From Methylobacterium sp. DB0501 (GTDB lineage: Bacteria > Pseudomonadota > Alphaproteobacteria > Rhizobiales > Beijerinckiaceae), in NCBI RefSeq assembly GCF_011043735.1, contig NZ_JAAKGV010000005.1, positions 62,001 through 126,000 of the forward strand: DNA of 64,000 bases, in the 5' to 3' direction. The stretch's first letter is position 1. Every line of letters starts with the position of its first letter. The position numbers were made by a program, and so were the translations under genes. The notes beneath the pieces were generated by a model. The model made no database searches and had not been told where the DNA came from. It saw only the letters and a list, made by a program, of their open reading frames with translations. Positions 44,984 through 54,800 of this stretch are shown one piece after another.

Positions 44984-46037
44984 GATGGCGATACCGATCA
45001 CCCGGGCGCCGCCGGTCGCCGCCGCCACCGCCGCCCGCGCGCCCCTGCGCACATTCTGGGGCGAGCTGCCGCGGGCGCTCCTGCTTCTCGCCGGACTCGC
45101 CGCCCTGGTCTACGCGGCCTCGGGCGACAATTTCAGCCTGAACATCCTGGCCTCGAGCTTCCTGTTCGCGGGGCTCGCGAGCGCCTGGAACATCATCGGC
45201 GGGTTCGGCGGCCAGTTCTCGCTCGCCCACAGCGTGTTCTTCGCGGTGGGTGCCTACACCACCGCCAATCTCTACCTGAAGCTCGGACTCTCGCCCTGGC
45301 TCGGGCTCGTCCCCGCCTTCCTGCTCGCGGCGGCGGTCGCGATGCTGGTGTCCTGGCCGGTCTTCCGTCTGCGGGGCCCGTTCTTCGCCATCGCCACCAT
45401 GGCCTTCACCGAGGTGGCGCTCGCCATCGGCAACTATGCCGAGTGGCTGACCGGCGGCACGCGCGGCCTGTCGATCCCGTTCCGGCTCGGCGTCGGCAAC
45501 ATGATCTTCCGCGATCGTATGTCCTACGCGCTCCTGATGCTCGGATTCTGCGCGCTGACGCTGATCGTGGTGGTGGCGGTGCACCGCTCGCGGCTGGGCT
45601 ACTACCTCCAGGCGGTGCGCGACAACGAGCAGGCGGCCCGGGCGTCCGGCGTGAGCGTGCTGCGGGTCAAGCTCACCGGCATGGCGATCAGTGCCGGGCT
45701 GACGGGAATCGGCGGCGGCCTGTTCTTCATGCAAGTGCGCGTCGCCGATCCGGCGGCTTTGCTGTCGCTGTTCGATTTCGGCGTGAAGTTCGCCCTCATC
45801 GCCCTCATCGGCGGCTTGGGGAGCGTCTACGGGCCGGTGCTCGGCGCACTCGTCATCATCCCGCTCGAGAGCTGGCTGCGCGCCGAGCTCGGCGGCCTCC
45901 TGCCGGGGGCGAACCTGATCGTCTTGAGCCTCCTCCTCATCGGCGCCGCCCTGTTCATGAAGCACGGCATCGTCGGGCTCGGCCGCGGCCTCGCGGCACG
46001 CGTCGCGGCGGGTCGGTCGACGGGAGATCGGGCATGA
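44970..46037 (+). CDS. livM: Branched-chain-type ABC permease LivM
   Basis: A 355-residue permease. GTG start at 44970 with GAGGAGG about 9 bases upstream; an ATG at 44985 is an alternative. The LivM signature IIGGFGGQFSLAHSVFFAVGAYT, the cytoplasmic loop AVRDNEQAARASGVS and GGLGSVYGPVLGALV are present. The stop overlaps the livG start (ATGA). Confidence 0.92.
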   Translation: MSNPEMAIPITRAPPVAAATAARAPLRTFWGELPRALLLLAGLAALVYAASGDNFSLNILASSFLFAGLASAWNIIGGFGGQFSLAHSVFFAVGAYTTANLYLKLGLSPWLGLVPAFLLAAAVAMLVSWPVFRLRGPFFAIATMAFTEVALAIGNYAEWLTGGTRGLSIPFRLGVGNMIFRDRMSYALLMLGFCALTLIVVVAVHRSRLGYYLQAVRDNEQAARASGVSVLRVKLTGMAISAGLTGIGGGLFFMQVRVADPAALLSLFDFGVKFALIALIGGLGSVYGPVLGALVIIPLESWLRAELGGLLPGANLIVLSLLLIGAALFMKHGIVGLGRGLAARVAAGRSTGDRA

Positions 46038-46759
46038 CCGCGCTCCTCTCGGTCGAGGGCCTCTCCAAGCGCTTCGGCGGCCTGCTGGCCGTCAACGACG
46101 TGAGCTTTTCCGTCGCCCCGGGCGAGCTCGTCAGCATCATCGGGCCGAACGGGGCCGGCAAGACCACCCTGTTCAACCTGCTGACCGGCCAGCTCCTTCC
46201 GAGCACCGGCCGCGTGCGCTGCGACGGCCACGACATCACCCGCCTGTCGCCGAATCGGCGCGCCCGGCTCGGGCTGGGCCGCACCTTCCAGATCTCGCAG
46301 ACGCTGACCTCGCTCACCGTGCTGGAGAACGCGATGGTCGGCGCCTTCCTGCACCACCGCGGCCTCAAGGATGCCGCGCGCAAGGCCGAAGAGGCGCTCG
46401 CCCTCGTCGGCCTCGATCACCGCGCCGGGGTTCGGGCCGGCATCCTCACCCTGAGCGAGCGCCGCCGCCTCGAGGTCGCGCGGGCGCTGGCGCTGGAGCC
46501 GCGCATCGTCCTCCTCGACGAGGTCATGGCCGGACTCAATCCCACCGAGGTCGAGGAGATCGTCGCCCTGGTCGAGCGCCTGAACGCGGAGGGCCACACC
46601 TTCCTGGTCATCGAGCACAACCTGAAGGTCGTGCGGCGGTTCTCGCGCCGGGTGATCGTGATCGAGCGCGGCGCGATGCTCGCCGACGGCACGGCCGCCG
46701 CGGTGCTCGACGATCCGCGGGTCGTCGAGGCCTATATCGGCCGCCCGCGCGCGGCGTGA
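46034..46759 (+). CDS. livG: Branched-chain-type ABC ATPase LivG
   Basis: A 241-residue ATPase. Walker A GPNGAGKTT near residue 37, Walker B IVLLDEVMAGL near 160 and the H-loop in VIEHNL. The signature motif is the degenerate LSERRRLEVARAL instead of LSGGQ, as is common in this subfamily. Drives the LivHM permease together with LivF. Confidence 0.92.
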   Translation: MTALLSVEGLSKRFGGLLAVNDVSFSVAPGELVSIIGPNGAGKTTLFNLLTGQLLPSTGRVRCDGHDITRLSPNRRARLGLGRTFQISQTLTSLTVLENAMVGAFLHHRGLKDAARKAEEALALVGLDHRAGVRAGILTLSERRRLEVARALALEPRIVLLDEVMAGLNPTEVEEIVALVERLNAEGHTFLVIEHNLKVVRRFSRRVIVIERGAMLADGTAAAVLDDPRVVEAYIGRPRAA

Positions 46760-46769
46760 GGAGAGCGTC

Positions 46770-47486
46770 ATGAGCACGATCCTCACGGTCGAGGGCGTCA
46801 CCGCCGGCTACGGCGACGCGACGGTCCTGTTCGACGTCTCCTGCACGGTCGCCGCCGGCGAGATCGTGGCGGTCGTCGGCGCCAACGGCGCCGGCAAGAC
46901 CACCCTCCTCTCCGCCATCGCCGGCCTCGTGCCGGCCCGCGCCGGCCGGATCACCTTCCGGGGCGAGGACATCACCGGCCGGCCGGCGCATTGGCGGCCG
47001 GGGCACGGCCTCGCCCTGGTGGCGGAGGGCGGCCGCCTGTTCCCGTTCATGACCGTCGAGGAGAACCTGCTGCTCGGCGCCTACGCCCCGCGGGGCCGCG
47101 CGATCCTGAAGGAGCGCCTGGAGGAGGTGATGGCCGTCTTCCCGATCCTGCGCGAGCGCCGCGAGCAGGCAGCCGGCAAGCTGTCCGGCGGCGAGCGCCA
47201 GATGGTCGCCATCGCCCGCGCGCTGATGTGCCGCCCGGACCTCCTGATGCTGGACGAGCCGTCGGTCGGCCTCTCGCCGCTGATGGTCGGACGCGTGTTC
47301 GAGATCGTCGAGCGCCTGGCGCGCCGCGACGGTCTCACCGTGATCCTCGTGGAGCAGAACGTGACCGAGGCGCTGGCCGTGGCCGACCGTGCCTACGTGC
47401 TCGACCACGGCCACATCACCCGCGCCGGCGCCGCCGCGGTTCTGCGTGGCGAGCGCGAGATCCAGGAGGCGTATATGGGGGTCTGA
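46770..47486 (+). CDS. livF: Branched-chain-type ABC ATPase LivF
   Basis: A 238-residue ATPase with Walker A GANGAGKTT near residue 36, a normal signature LSGGERQMVAIARAL, and Walker B LLMLDEPSVGL. Last gene of the transporter operon, 10 bases after livG; followed by the inverted repeat at 47545-47589. Confidence 0.92.
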   Translation: MSTILTVEGVTAGYGDATVLFDVSCTVAAGEIVAVVGANGAGKTTLLSAIAGLVPARAGRITFRGEDITGRPAHWRPGHGLALVAEGGRLFPFMTVEENLLLGAYAPRGRAILKERLEEVMAVFPILRERREQAAGKLSGGERQMVAIARALMCRPDLLMLDEPSVGLSPLMVGRVFEIVERLARRDGLTVILVEQNVTEALAVADRAYVLDHGHITRAGAAAVLRGEREIQEAYMGV

Positions 47487-47544
47487 AGCATTGTCCGACG
47501 AGGTGGAGACCGGTCCATTCCAGAAAATGCGGCAAAATCTAAGA

Positions 47545-47589
47545 CCCAGAGCGCTGCCCGATTGCAACGCGATCGGGCAGCGCTCTGGG
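47545..47589 (+). terminator. Perfect 18-base inverted repeat after livF
   Basis: Arms 47545-47562 and 47572-47589 are perfectly complementary with a 9-base loop. Lies 58 bases past the livF stop. No T tract follows, but the stem is strong enough to end or protect the transporter transcript. The rest of 47590-47856 shows no gene. Confidence 0.65.
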
Positions 47590-47856
47590 AACATCGCCGT
47601 AACGAGCAGTGTCCGGCAGGGACGGCGCTCGCAACGGAACGACCTCGCAGCGAGCGGACCGCACACCGTTCCGGACCGGCGACGATGCGCCGACAGAACG
47701 AGGGGCAGGCACCTTCCGTGATCGGCAAAGGTGACCGTTTCGTCTTCGCCGGAATTGCCGGCCGTCGACCTCATTCTTACTCGGTGGCTGAACCGTCCGA
47801 GATATGCAGAAAAATACAACACCGGGACATGTGTCGATCAACAACAGGATGCAACG

Positions 47857-49077
47857 ATGAGACGCCAACCCAGGCATCGTTCGATAGGATTGGCGGCCTT
47901 CCTGGCGGCTGTCCTGGGAATAGCGGCTGGCTCGGCCGCTTCCGCGCAGGAGCCGCTGAAAATCGGACTGCTGACCGACATGTCCGGCTTCATCGTCGAT
48001 TATTCAGGGCCGGGCTCAGTCGTGGCAGCGAAGCTCGCGATCGAGGATTACGGCGGAAAGGCACTTGGCCGTCCAGTCGTTCTTCTCCAGGGCGACCATC
48101 TCAACAAACCCGATGTCGGCGTGTCGATGGCGCGAGAATGGTACGACGGAGGCGTGCGGGCGATTTTCGACATCGGCATCACGACGGTCGCACTCGGCGT
48201 CCAAAATCTGGCACGGGAAAAAGACCGGATCGTCGTTTTCGGATCGACCGGGTCGCCCGATATCACCGGATCCGCCTGTTCGCCGAACGGGATCGCGTGG
48301 ACTCACAACAGCTACACACAATCGCTCGGTGCCGTGCGCGCTCTTGCTGCCGAGAACGCAAAGAGCTGGTTTTTCCTCACGGTCGACTACGCCTATGGGC
48401 GTCATGTCCAGCGTGACACGACCGCAATGGTCACAGCATTGGGCGGGCATGTCCTCGGCGCGGTCGCTCACCCCATCGATACCCGCGATTTCTCCTCATT
48501 TCTGCTTCGGGCCCAGGCGTCGCAGGCGGACGTCATTGGGCTTGCGACGACAACCGCGCACGCTGCCAACGTCATCAAGCAAGCCGACGAGTTCGGTATT
48601 CGTGCAGGAGGCCAGAAGATCGCGCCTCTCAGCTTCTCGCTTCATGACGTGAAGGGTCTGGGATTGACGTCTGCACAAGGGTTGATCGTCACGGAAGCAT
48701 ATTATTGGGATCTGAACGACGCCACACGCGCGTTCGCAGATCGGTACAAATCAAGATTTGGAAAAATGCCGAATATGGTGCAGGCCGGCATGTACGGGGC
48801 GGTTCTGCATTATCTCAAGGCAGTAGATAAGGCCGGCACGGATGATACCACCAAGGTGCTTGCCGCGATGCGCAGCTTGCCGATCAACGACTTCATGACG
48901 AAAGACGGTCGCATCCGCGAGGACGGCCGTGTGATGCGCGATCAGTACGTGTTCCGCGTGAAATCGCCCTCCGAGTCCAAAAGCGAGTGGGACCTCTACT
49001 CCTTCATCGAGCGCTTGCCCGCGGAGGTGGCTTTCCCATCGGCGGAGGCGAAGACCTGCCCGTTGATGAAGGGCTGA
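47857..49077 (+). CDS. ABC transporter substrate-binding protein, second orphan copy
   Basis: A 406-residue periplasmic binding protein closely related to the one at 22959-24191 (shared blocks GDHLNKPDVG, VLGAVAHP, NDFMTKDG and a final CPL-x-KG). Signal peptide ends SAASAQ near residue 31. Codons here end in A or T far more often than in neighbours, so it was probably acquired separately. I chose ATG 47857, which gives a normal signal peptide; the ribosome site is weak. It stands alone between the liv terminator and the siderophore cluster. Confidence 0.88.
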   Translation: MRRQPRHRSIGLAAFLAAVLGIAAGSAASAQEPLKIGLLTDMSGFIVDYSGPGSVVAAKLAIEDYGGKALGRPVVLLQGDHLNKPDVGVSMAREWYDGGVRAIFDIGITTVALGVQNLAREKDRIVVFGSTGSPDITGSACSPNGIAWTHNSYTQSLGAVRALAAENAKSWFFLTVDYAYGRHVQRDTTAMVTALGGHVLGAVAHPIDTRDFSSFLLRAQASQADVIGLATTTAHAANVIKQADEFGIRAGGQKIAPLSFSLHDVKGLGLTSAQGLIVTEAYYWDLNDATRAFADRYKSRFGKMPNMVQAGMYGAVLHYLKAVDKAGTDDTTKVLAAMRSLPINDFMTKDGRIREDGRVMRDQYVFRVKSPSESKSEWDLYSFIERLPAEVAFPSAEAKTCPLMKG

Positions 49078-49429
49078 GGCACTGCCCGGGTTCGGCTGCA
49101 AGGATGACGATGGAGGTGCAGTCGGCGAAATGTGGTGTCAATCGACACCGAACCGGGACCCGGGTTTGGATCGGCAACAAGCCACCGACGTGATGTCGAA
49201 ATTTTCCGTCAAGGCGGGGTCCCGACCGGCGCCGATCGAGACCCCGTCTGGAAGTCGTCTTCTAATTTCGACCCAATGATCAGGCCAAGATGCTAACGGG
49301 GACCCACACCCGCGCTGACACACACCGACGCGCGCTATCATGCCCACGCCAGCAATCAGGCCGTGGCCGCCTGACCGCCGCCTGACCCAAGACAACAGGC
49401 CTCCGAAAAACCTGGAGCGGTTCGGTCGA
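49078..49429. other. 350-base gap without a recognisable gene
   Basis: Between the second orphan binding-protein gene and sbnI (convergent). It has mixed composition, a GGGGTC...GACCCC pair near 49216-49246 that could form a weak stem, and no reading frame with coding character. It may hold decayed insertion-sequence DNA, but I could not identify a family. Confidence 0.5.
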
Positions 49430-49900
49430 TCAGCCAGGATGGAGCGGGACGGTGCCGGTCCGGAGGCGCCGGGAGGATACTTCGTCGCGCAGGATGGGGT
49501 CGCGTTCAGGTCCGCCGAGCAGCCGCCCAAGCCCGACGGTCGCGAGCGGCTCGGGCGCAAAGGTGTGGCGGGTGGTTTTGGGAGGGTAGAGCTGCCCGGC
49601 GAGCGCCCGGCGCAGAACCTCGTCGCGGGTCGGCTGGATCTCGGGACGCCAGGAGGCCAGCGGCACCGTGGCGTAGTCGTAGGTCCGGACCGGCACCCGG
49701 CCAAGGCCGAGCTGGATCGCCGCGGCCAGGCGGTGATGGCCGTCGAGGACCGCGAGCGTGCCGCGCTCGACGCGGATCGGCTGCGTCCAGGCCTGCTCGT
49801 CCAGGATGAGCCCGATGACCTCGCCGATCCGGCTGCGGATCGTCTCTTCCGTCGGGCGCAGCACGAGCGGCGGGAGCAGGAACGGCTCGGCCATGCTCAT
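49430..49900 (-). CDS. sbnI: SbnI-like ParB/Srx-fold protein, probable free-serine kinase, short form
   Basis: A 156-residue ParB-like domain. The motif VLDGHHRLAAA near residue 50 is that of SbnI and SerK serine kinases, which make O-phospho-L-serine for the siderophore precursor L-2,3-diaminopropionate. Staphylococcal SbnI is about 254 residues with a C-terminal regulatory/heme-binding part; that part is absent here. Start ATG at 49900 overlaps the sbnH stop (ATGA). Last gene of the siderophore operon. Kinase function is inferred from motif and context. Confidence 0.75.
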   Translation of the reverse strand: MSMAEPFLLPPLVLRPTEETIRSRIGEVIGLILDEQAWTQPIRVERGTLAVLDGHHRLAAAIQLGLGRVPVRTYDYATVPLASWRPEIQPTRDEVLRRALAGQLYPPKTTRHTFAPEPLATVGLGRLLGGPERDPILRDEVSSRRLRTGTVPLHPG

Positions 49901-51105
49901 GCGGCCGCCACGCCGTCCTGGTCGAGGAACAGCCGCTCCGGGTGGGCATGGCAGAGGAAATCGTGGTGGGAGATGTCCCAGCCGTAAGCCCCGGCCATCT
50001 CGAACTGGACGAGGTCGCCCACCCGTATCCGCGCCACCGGGACGTCGCGGGCCAGGACGTCCTTGGGTGTGCACAGCTCACCGGCGAGAGTGACCCGCAT
50101 GTCCGTCAGTGCCGGCCGCGCCCACGGGTGAGGCCAGGCCTCGCGCGGGACGATCCGGAACGGATGGTCGTGCGACCAGGAACTCGGCAGCCGGAAATGG
50201 TGCGTGCCCCCGCGCAGCAATGCGAAGGACCGGCCATGCGTGCGCTTCAGGTCGAGGACCTCGCACAGATAGACCGCGTGGTAGGCGGCCACGACGCGCC
50301 CGCACTCGAACTGCAGGGCCGGACCATCCGTGGCAAGGTGCGGGGCGAGGGCGCGTGCAAAGGCGGCCGCGTCGAAGCGCCAGGCGGGATCGGCATAGTC
50401 GACCCCCCAGCCGCCGCCGAGATTGACGATGCGCAGGTCGACCCCGTGCTCCCGGGCCCAGGATCGGGCGAGGGCGAGTTCGGCCGCGCAGAGCGCCACG
50501 TGGCCGGCCGCGTCGCGGTTGTTCGAGACCGTGTGGAAATGGAAGCCTTCCAGGCGCAGGGCCGGGCAGTCCCGCGTGATCGCGATCGCGTCGGGGATCG
50601 CCGCCTCCTCGATGCCGAACTGAGTGGCGGCGCCGCCCATCGTCAGCGTCGCCCCCGGCACGGGGCCGGCGAGATTCACCCGCAGCAGGACCGGCAGGAC
50701 GACCCCTGCCCGCGCCGCCGCCGCGTTCGCCAGGCGGAGCGCGTGCAGGCTCTCGACGTGGAGCCGCTCGACCCCGTGGGCGAGGATCACCCGCATGTCG
50801 TCCTCGGTCCGGGCCGGCCCGCCCATGACGATGCGCGCCGCAGAGCCGACCGCGTCGCGCACCCGCAGCACCTCGCCCGAGGACGCGACCTCGAACCCGC
50901 TCACGCAGGGTGCGAGCGCCCGCAGGACGCGCGGATCGCTGTTGGCCTTGACGGCGTAGAAGAAATCGGTGCCGGGCGGGAGCGGCGCGGCGAGGCTCCT
51001 CGCCTGGCACCGCAGCGCGTCGAGGTCGTGCAGGAAGGCGCAGACCGGCCGATCTCGTTGCGTGAGAGCGGCGATGGTCTCGGCCGAGGGCCTGAACAAG
51101 GTCAT
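49897..51105 (-). CDS. sbnH: PLP-dependent decarboxylase SbnH
   Basis: A 402-residue fold-III (alanine-racemase-like) decarboxylase, the length of staphylococcal SbnH. The PLP lysine lies in FFYAVKANSD (K53), HFHTVSNN near 195 and LGGGWGVDY near 230 bind cofactor, and GELCTPKDVL near 355 carries the active-site Cys. SbnH decarboxylates the citryl-diaminopropionate intermediate to an ethylenediamine moiety. ATGA overlaps on both sides keep it in the sbn operon. Confidence 0.88.
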   Translation of the reverse strand: MTLFRPSAETIAALTQRDRPVCAFLHDLDALRCQARSLAAPLPPGTDFFYAVKANSDPRVLRALAPCVSGFEVASSGEVLRVRDAVGSAARIVMGGPARTEDDMRVILAHGVERLHVESLHALRLANAAAARAGVVLPVLLRVNLAGPVPGATLTMGGAATQFGIEEAAIPDAIAITRDCPALRLEGFHFHTVSNNRDAAGHVALCAAELALARSWAREHGVDLRIVNLGGGWGVDYADPAWRFDAAAFARALAPHLATDGPALQFECGRVVAAYHAVYLCEVLDLKRTHGRSFALLRGGTHHFRLPSSWSHDHPFRIVPREAWPHPWARPALTDMRVTLAGELCTPKDVLARDVPVARIRVGDLVQFEMAGAYGWDISHHDFLCHAHPERLFLDQDGVAAA

Positions 51106-51884
51106 CGAGAAGCCTCCAGGATGGTGCGCCAGCCGCGGTCGGCCTCGCTCAGGGCGCGGCGCAACAGGCCGCGGTCGTTGGCAACGAGGAGCCCGCGCAC
51201 GCCCTCGTCCCGCAGCCGCGGCAGGTCCGCCTCGCTGCGGACGATGGCGAAGGCGTGGATCCCGGCCTCGCGGCAGGCCCGCAACACGGCCGCGCCCGCC
51301 TCGGCCACCGCCGGGGCGCCGGTCTGCCAGGGCAGGCCGATCGCCTGCGAATAGTCCGCCGCCCCGAAGAGCAGCCCGTCGAGTCCGTCGGTCGCCGCGA
51401 TGGCGGCGGCCGCCGCGAGCCCGGCGGTCTCCTCAATCATCGCCACGACCAGGGTCTGCGCGTCGAGGCGGGCGGGCAGGCCGGGCAGGTCGCAATCGCC
51501 GTAGCGGCCGAGGCGCCCGGCATTGAGGCCGCGGATCCCGCGGGGCGCGTAGCGGGCCCGCCGGACCGCCTCGGCGGCCTCGGCGGCCGATGAGACCCGC
51601 GGCACCACGATGCCGGCGGCGCCCGCGTCGAGGCTCTGCAGGATCCGTTCGGAGCCTGCGCCCGGCACCCGGACGAGGGCGCTGACGCCGGCCCGGTCGG
51701 CGGCCGCGATCATCCGCTCCAGGTCTGCCCCGTCGATCAGGGTGTGCTCGAGGTCGACCAGCACGAAGTCGAAGCCCGCGACCGCCGCGATCTCGACGAT
51801 CTCCGGGGCGGGGATCGACACGAACAGGCCGCCGGCCGGCCGCCCGGCCTCGAGCCGGTCCTTGAGGCGAAGGCGGGCGCTCAT
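51102..51884 (-). CDS. sbnG: HpcH/HpaI-fold citrate synthase SbnG
   Basis: A 260-residue TIM-barrel aldolase-family protein, near identical in length to SbnG (259). Motifs: FVLVDLEHTLID (E46, H47) and the metal-binding E of VVAMIEETAGL near 150. SbnG condenses oxaloacetate and acetyl-CoA to make citrate for the siderophore, independent of the TCA cycle. The family also includes 4-hydroxy-2-oxoheptanedioate aldolases; placement between sbnF and sbnH decides the call. Confidence 0.85.
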   Translation of the reverse strand: MSARLRLKDRLEAGRPAGGLFVSIPAPEIVEIAAVAGFDFVLVDLEHTLIDGADLERMIAAADRAGVSALVRVPGAGSERILQSLDAGAAGIVVPRVSSAAEAAEAVRRARYAPRGIRGLNAGRLGRYGDCDLPGLPARLDAQTLVVAMIEETAGLAAAAAIAATDGLDGLLFGAADYSQAIGLPWQTGAPAVAEAGAAVLRACREAGIHAFAIVRSEADLPRLRDEGVRGLLVANDRGLLRRALSEADRGWRTILEASR

Positions 51885-54800
51885 AGCCGGTGCGCCAGGG
51901 CCGCGAGCGGGTTGGGCCTGCGCCGGCCGCTCGCATGGGCCGGATCGAGCCGGCGCCGCGCCAGGTCCTCGACCACCAGGGTGTCGGCGGCGAGGCGGTA
52001 GCGCAGGGCCCCGGCCCGGGCCGCCGGATGCGCCGCGCAATGCCCGGCCAGCGCGGCAACGACGCGATCCCAGAAGCGTGTCTCCGGGTAGCCGAACCAG
52101 AGGTCGAGACCGTAGCCGAGCTCGGCGAGGTTCACGCCGAACAGGGCGTCGACCATGAAGTCGCGTACGTCCTCGACGTCCGCGGCCTCGACGTAGGAAT
52201 TGGCGTTGACGCGGGCGTGCTCGGGCGGCGTCGGCGTGAGGCGCGGGCGCCGGGCGACGTGGTCGGGGATGAAGCGGATCCCGTCGTGGAAGTCCTTGAG
52301 GGCGACGCGCGTGGGCCAGCCGTCGCGGTGGAACAGCACCATGTTCTGCTGGTGACTCTCGAGGGCGATGCCCTCGGCGAGGAGGAAGTGGACCACCGGC
52401 AGCATCGCGACGGCGAGCAGCCGGTCGAGCCAGGGCTCGACCCCGTGCCGGGCGATCCAGCCGGCGATGAACGGAGCCGGCCCGTCGCAGTGGGTGAGCG
52501 CCGCGAACGGAACCGCGCCCTCGCCCTCGCGCAGGTGCGGCGCGACGGGATCGCGCCAGATCGCCGAGAGGGCGCCGCGTGTCGCGCCGTCGCGGTCCCA
52601 GATGGGCAAAGCCGTGACTGCGACGCCCATCCGCTCGGCCAGGAGCACCACGCCGCTGTCGCGCAGGTAGGGGCTCGCCCCCGCCACCTCCGCGAGCCAG
52701 CCGCTGACGAGCGGCGCGTTGAGCACCGTGTGCGGCGCGAGGGTGCGGGCCGTCGAGGTGTTGCGGATCGACAGCGCCAGCTTCAGCGAGGGGGCCTCCG
52801 GCGCGGTGCGGTCGGCGAGGGTGCGGATCGAGGTCTGCGCGCCGTAGGCGTGCGGCGCGGGCCCGAGCGCCACGACGCGGCCGGCCCGCCGGTGCTCCTC
52901 GGTCGCGGCCTCGCCGATCCGGCGCCACTGCCAGGGATGGACCGGAAGCAGGACGAACTCCTCGGCCCGCCCGCCGAGCCGGGAGCGGAAGGCCGACAGC
53001 GTGGCCGGATCGAGGCTCTGCCCCAGGAGCCCGCCATCCTGCCGGCCGGGGGCCGCCAGGGAGCCCGCGGCCGCGATCGAGCCGTGGGCGGCGATCCAGA
53101 CCGGGCGCAGGGCCCGCCCGAATTCCGGCCCGTAGGCGCGGTTGTCCTCCGGCGTGAAGCCGATGCGGGACTTGAAGCAGGGGTGGTAGCGATGCCCGTC
53201 CGGCAGCGCACCCTCCAGCTCATTGTAGCTCAGGCCGGACAGGCGCGTGGCGGCGCCGTGGGCGAGGGCCGCGGCGTGGTTGGCTTGCGTGCGCGCCAGC
53301 TCCTCCGCGAAGCGTCCGTGATCCGCCGTCGTGCCCGGCAGGTCGGGGAGGAGGTCGGCGAGGAGGCGGGAGGCGTCGTCGACCGGCTCGCCGTCGGCCG
53401 TCAGGCTGCCCGGGTCGATCAGGATGCGCTCGTACCCGACCATGCGCCGGGCCCGGGCACGGTAGGTCGTCCGGCCGCTCGACGGGGTGATCGCGACGGA
53501 GAGGTCCGCCCCGGGGCCGGCGAGGTCGACGAGGTGATCCGCCAGCAGGCCCTCGTGCAGGAGGGCGCCGAGGAGTTGCCCGGCGACGCGGGCTCCGGCC
53601 TCCCGCCAAGCCCGCGTGTCCGCCCCGGCCCGGGCGGCCTGCAGCGGGTTGGGAATCGCGACGTAGTCGGGGCGCTCGCCGCGTCCGGCGAGGCAGCTCG
53701 CGAGGTTGGCCTTGGCCGGCAGGGTCGGGGCCGCGAGGAGCCGCGCCACGAGGGCGGCGGTCCGCGAATCCTCGTCGGAGGCCGCGAGGGTATCGGCGAC
53801 GACCCGCCAGAGCGGCGCCTCGGGACGCTCGGCCGCCCGTGCGAGGGTCGCGACGACGTGCGCGACCTGGTTGACGACGAGGTAGTAGAGCAGGCGCTGC
53901 CAGGCCTCCTCGGCGCCGTAGAGCACCGCCGCGTCGAGGGCGAGGGCCGGGGCGAGGGAGGCGAGGCGGTCGCGGTCGATGCTCACGCCCTCGAGGTCGC
54001 GCACCACGAGGCGGGCCGGCACGCCCCCGGAGAGGACGAGGAGGCTGTTCTGGGCATGGGCCTCGAGGCCGATCCCGGCGCGGGCGAACAGGCGCAGCGG
54101 CGGCAGGATCGCCGCCGCCGCGTAGGCGCGCAGCCACTCCTCCGCGCCCGCCGGGTCCTCGAGCGCCGCCCCCATCGCCGCCAGGATCGGCCGACCGTCC
54201 TGCGGCGAGGGTTCGAGCAGGCCCGCGACCACGCAGGCCGGGGCGGACGGTCCCTCGCGCACGAGCACGCCCGTCACCGCGTCGAGCTCGGCGTGATCGA
54301 GGCAGAGGGCGCCGGGCTCGCCGAGCACGTCGAGGCCGCACCCCGCCACCACCTCCCGCAGGGCGGCCAGCGCCCTCGCGGCGGCGACGCTGCGGGCGAG
54401 GTGCTCGCGGCTGTTCGTTCGGGCGAAGTTGGTGATCCGGGCCGCGATCGGCAGCTTGAGGAAGAGGTTCTCCCGGGCCGAAAAAACCGTGCGGACCGAG
54501 GAGGTCGGCGTCACGGGCTCGCCAGACGGCGGGGTGATCAGGAGCCGACCCTGCGCCACGAGGGCGGCGGCGGCCGGATCGGCCTCGAGCCGCGCGGCCT
54601 GCCAGGGATGGCTCGGGATCAGGATGCGACCCGCGACCCGCTCGGCGGGCAGGCCCGACAGGCGGGTGAGCGCCGCGGCGGTCCGGGGTCCGTCCTCCGG
54701 CATGCGCCACAGGCTCGCCACGAGATCGGGATCGACGACCAGCCAGCGCAGGCGGAACGCCGCCCCGCGCTCGGGCGCGTAGAGCGCCGCATCGTCCTCC

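Noticed and set aside
42853..47486. Calling the ABC transporter a true leucine/isoleucine/valine system
   Set aside because: The family is used for many amides, aromatics and ureas; its location and site D link it to the catabolic regulon, so the ligand is left open.
49078..49429. An insertion-sequence remnant between the orphan binding protein and sbnI
   Set aside because: No transposase motif or terminal repeats could be identified by eye.
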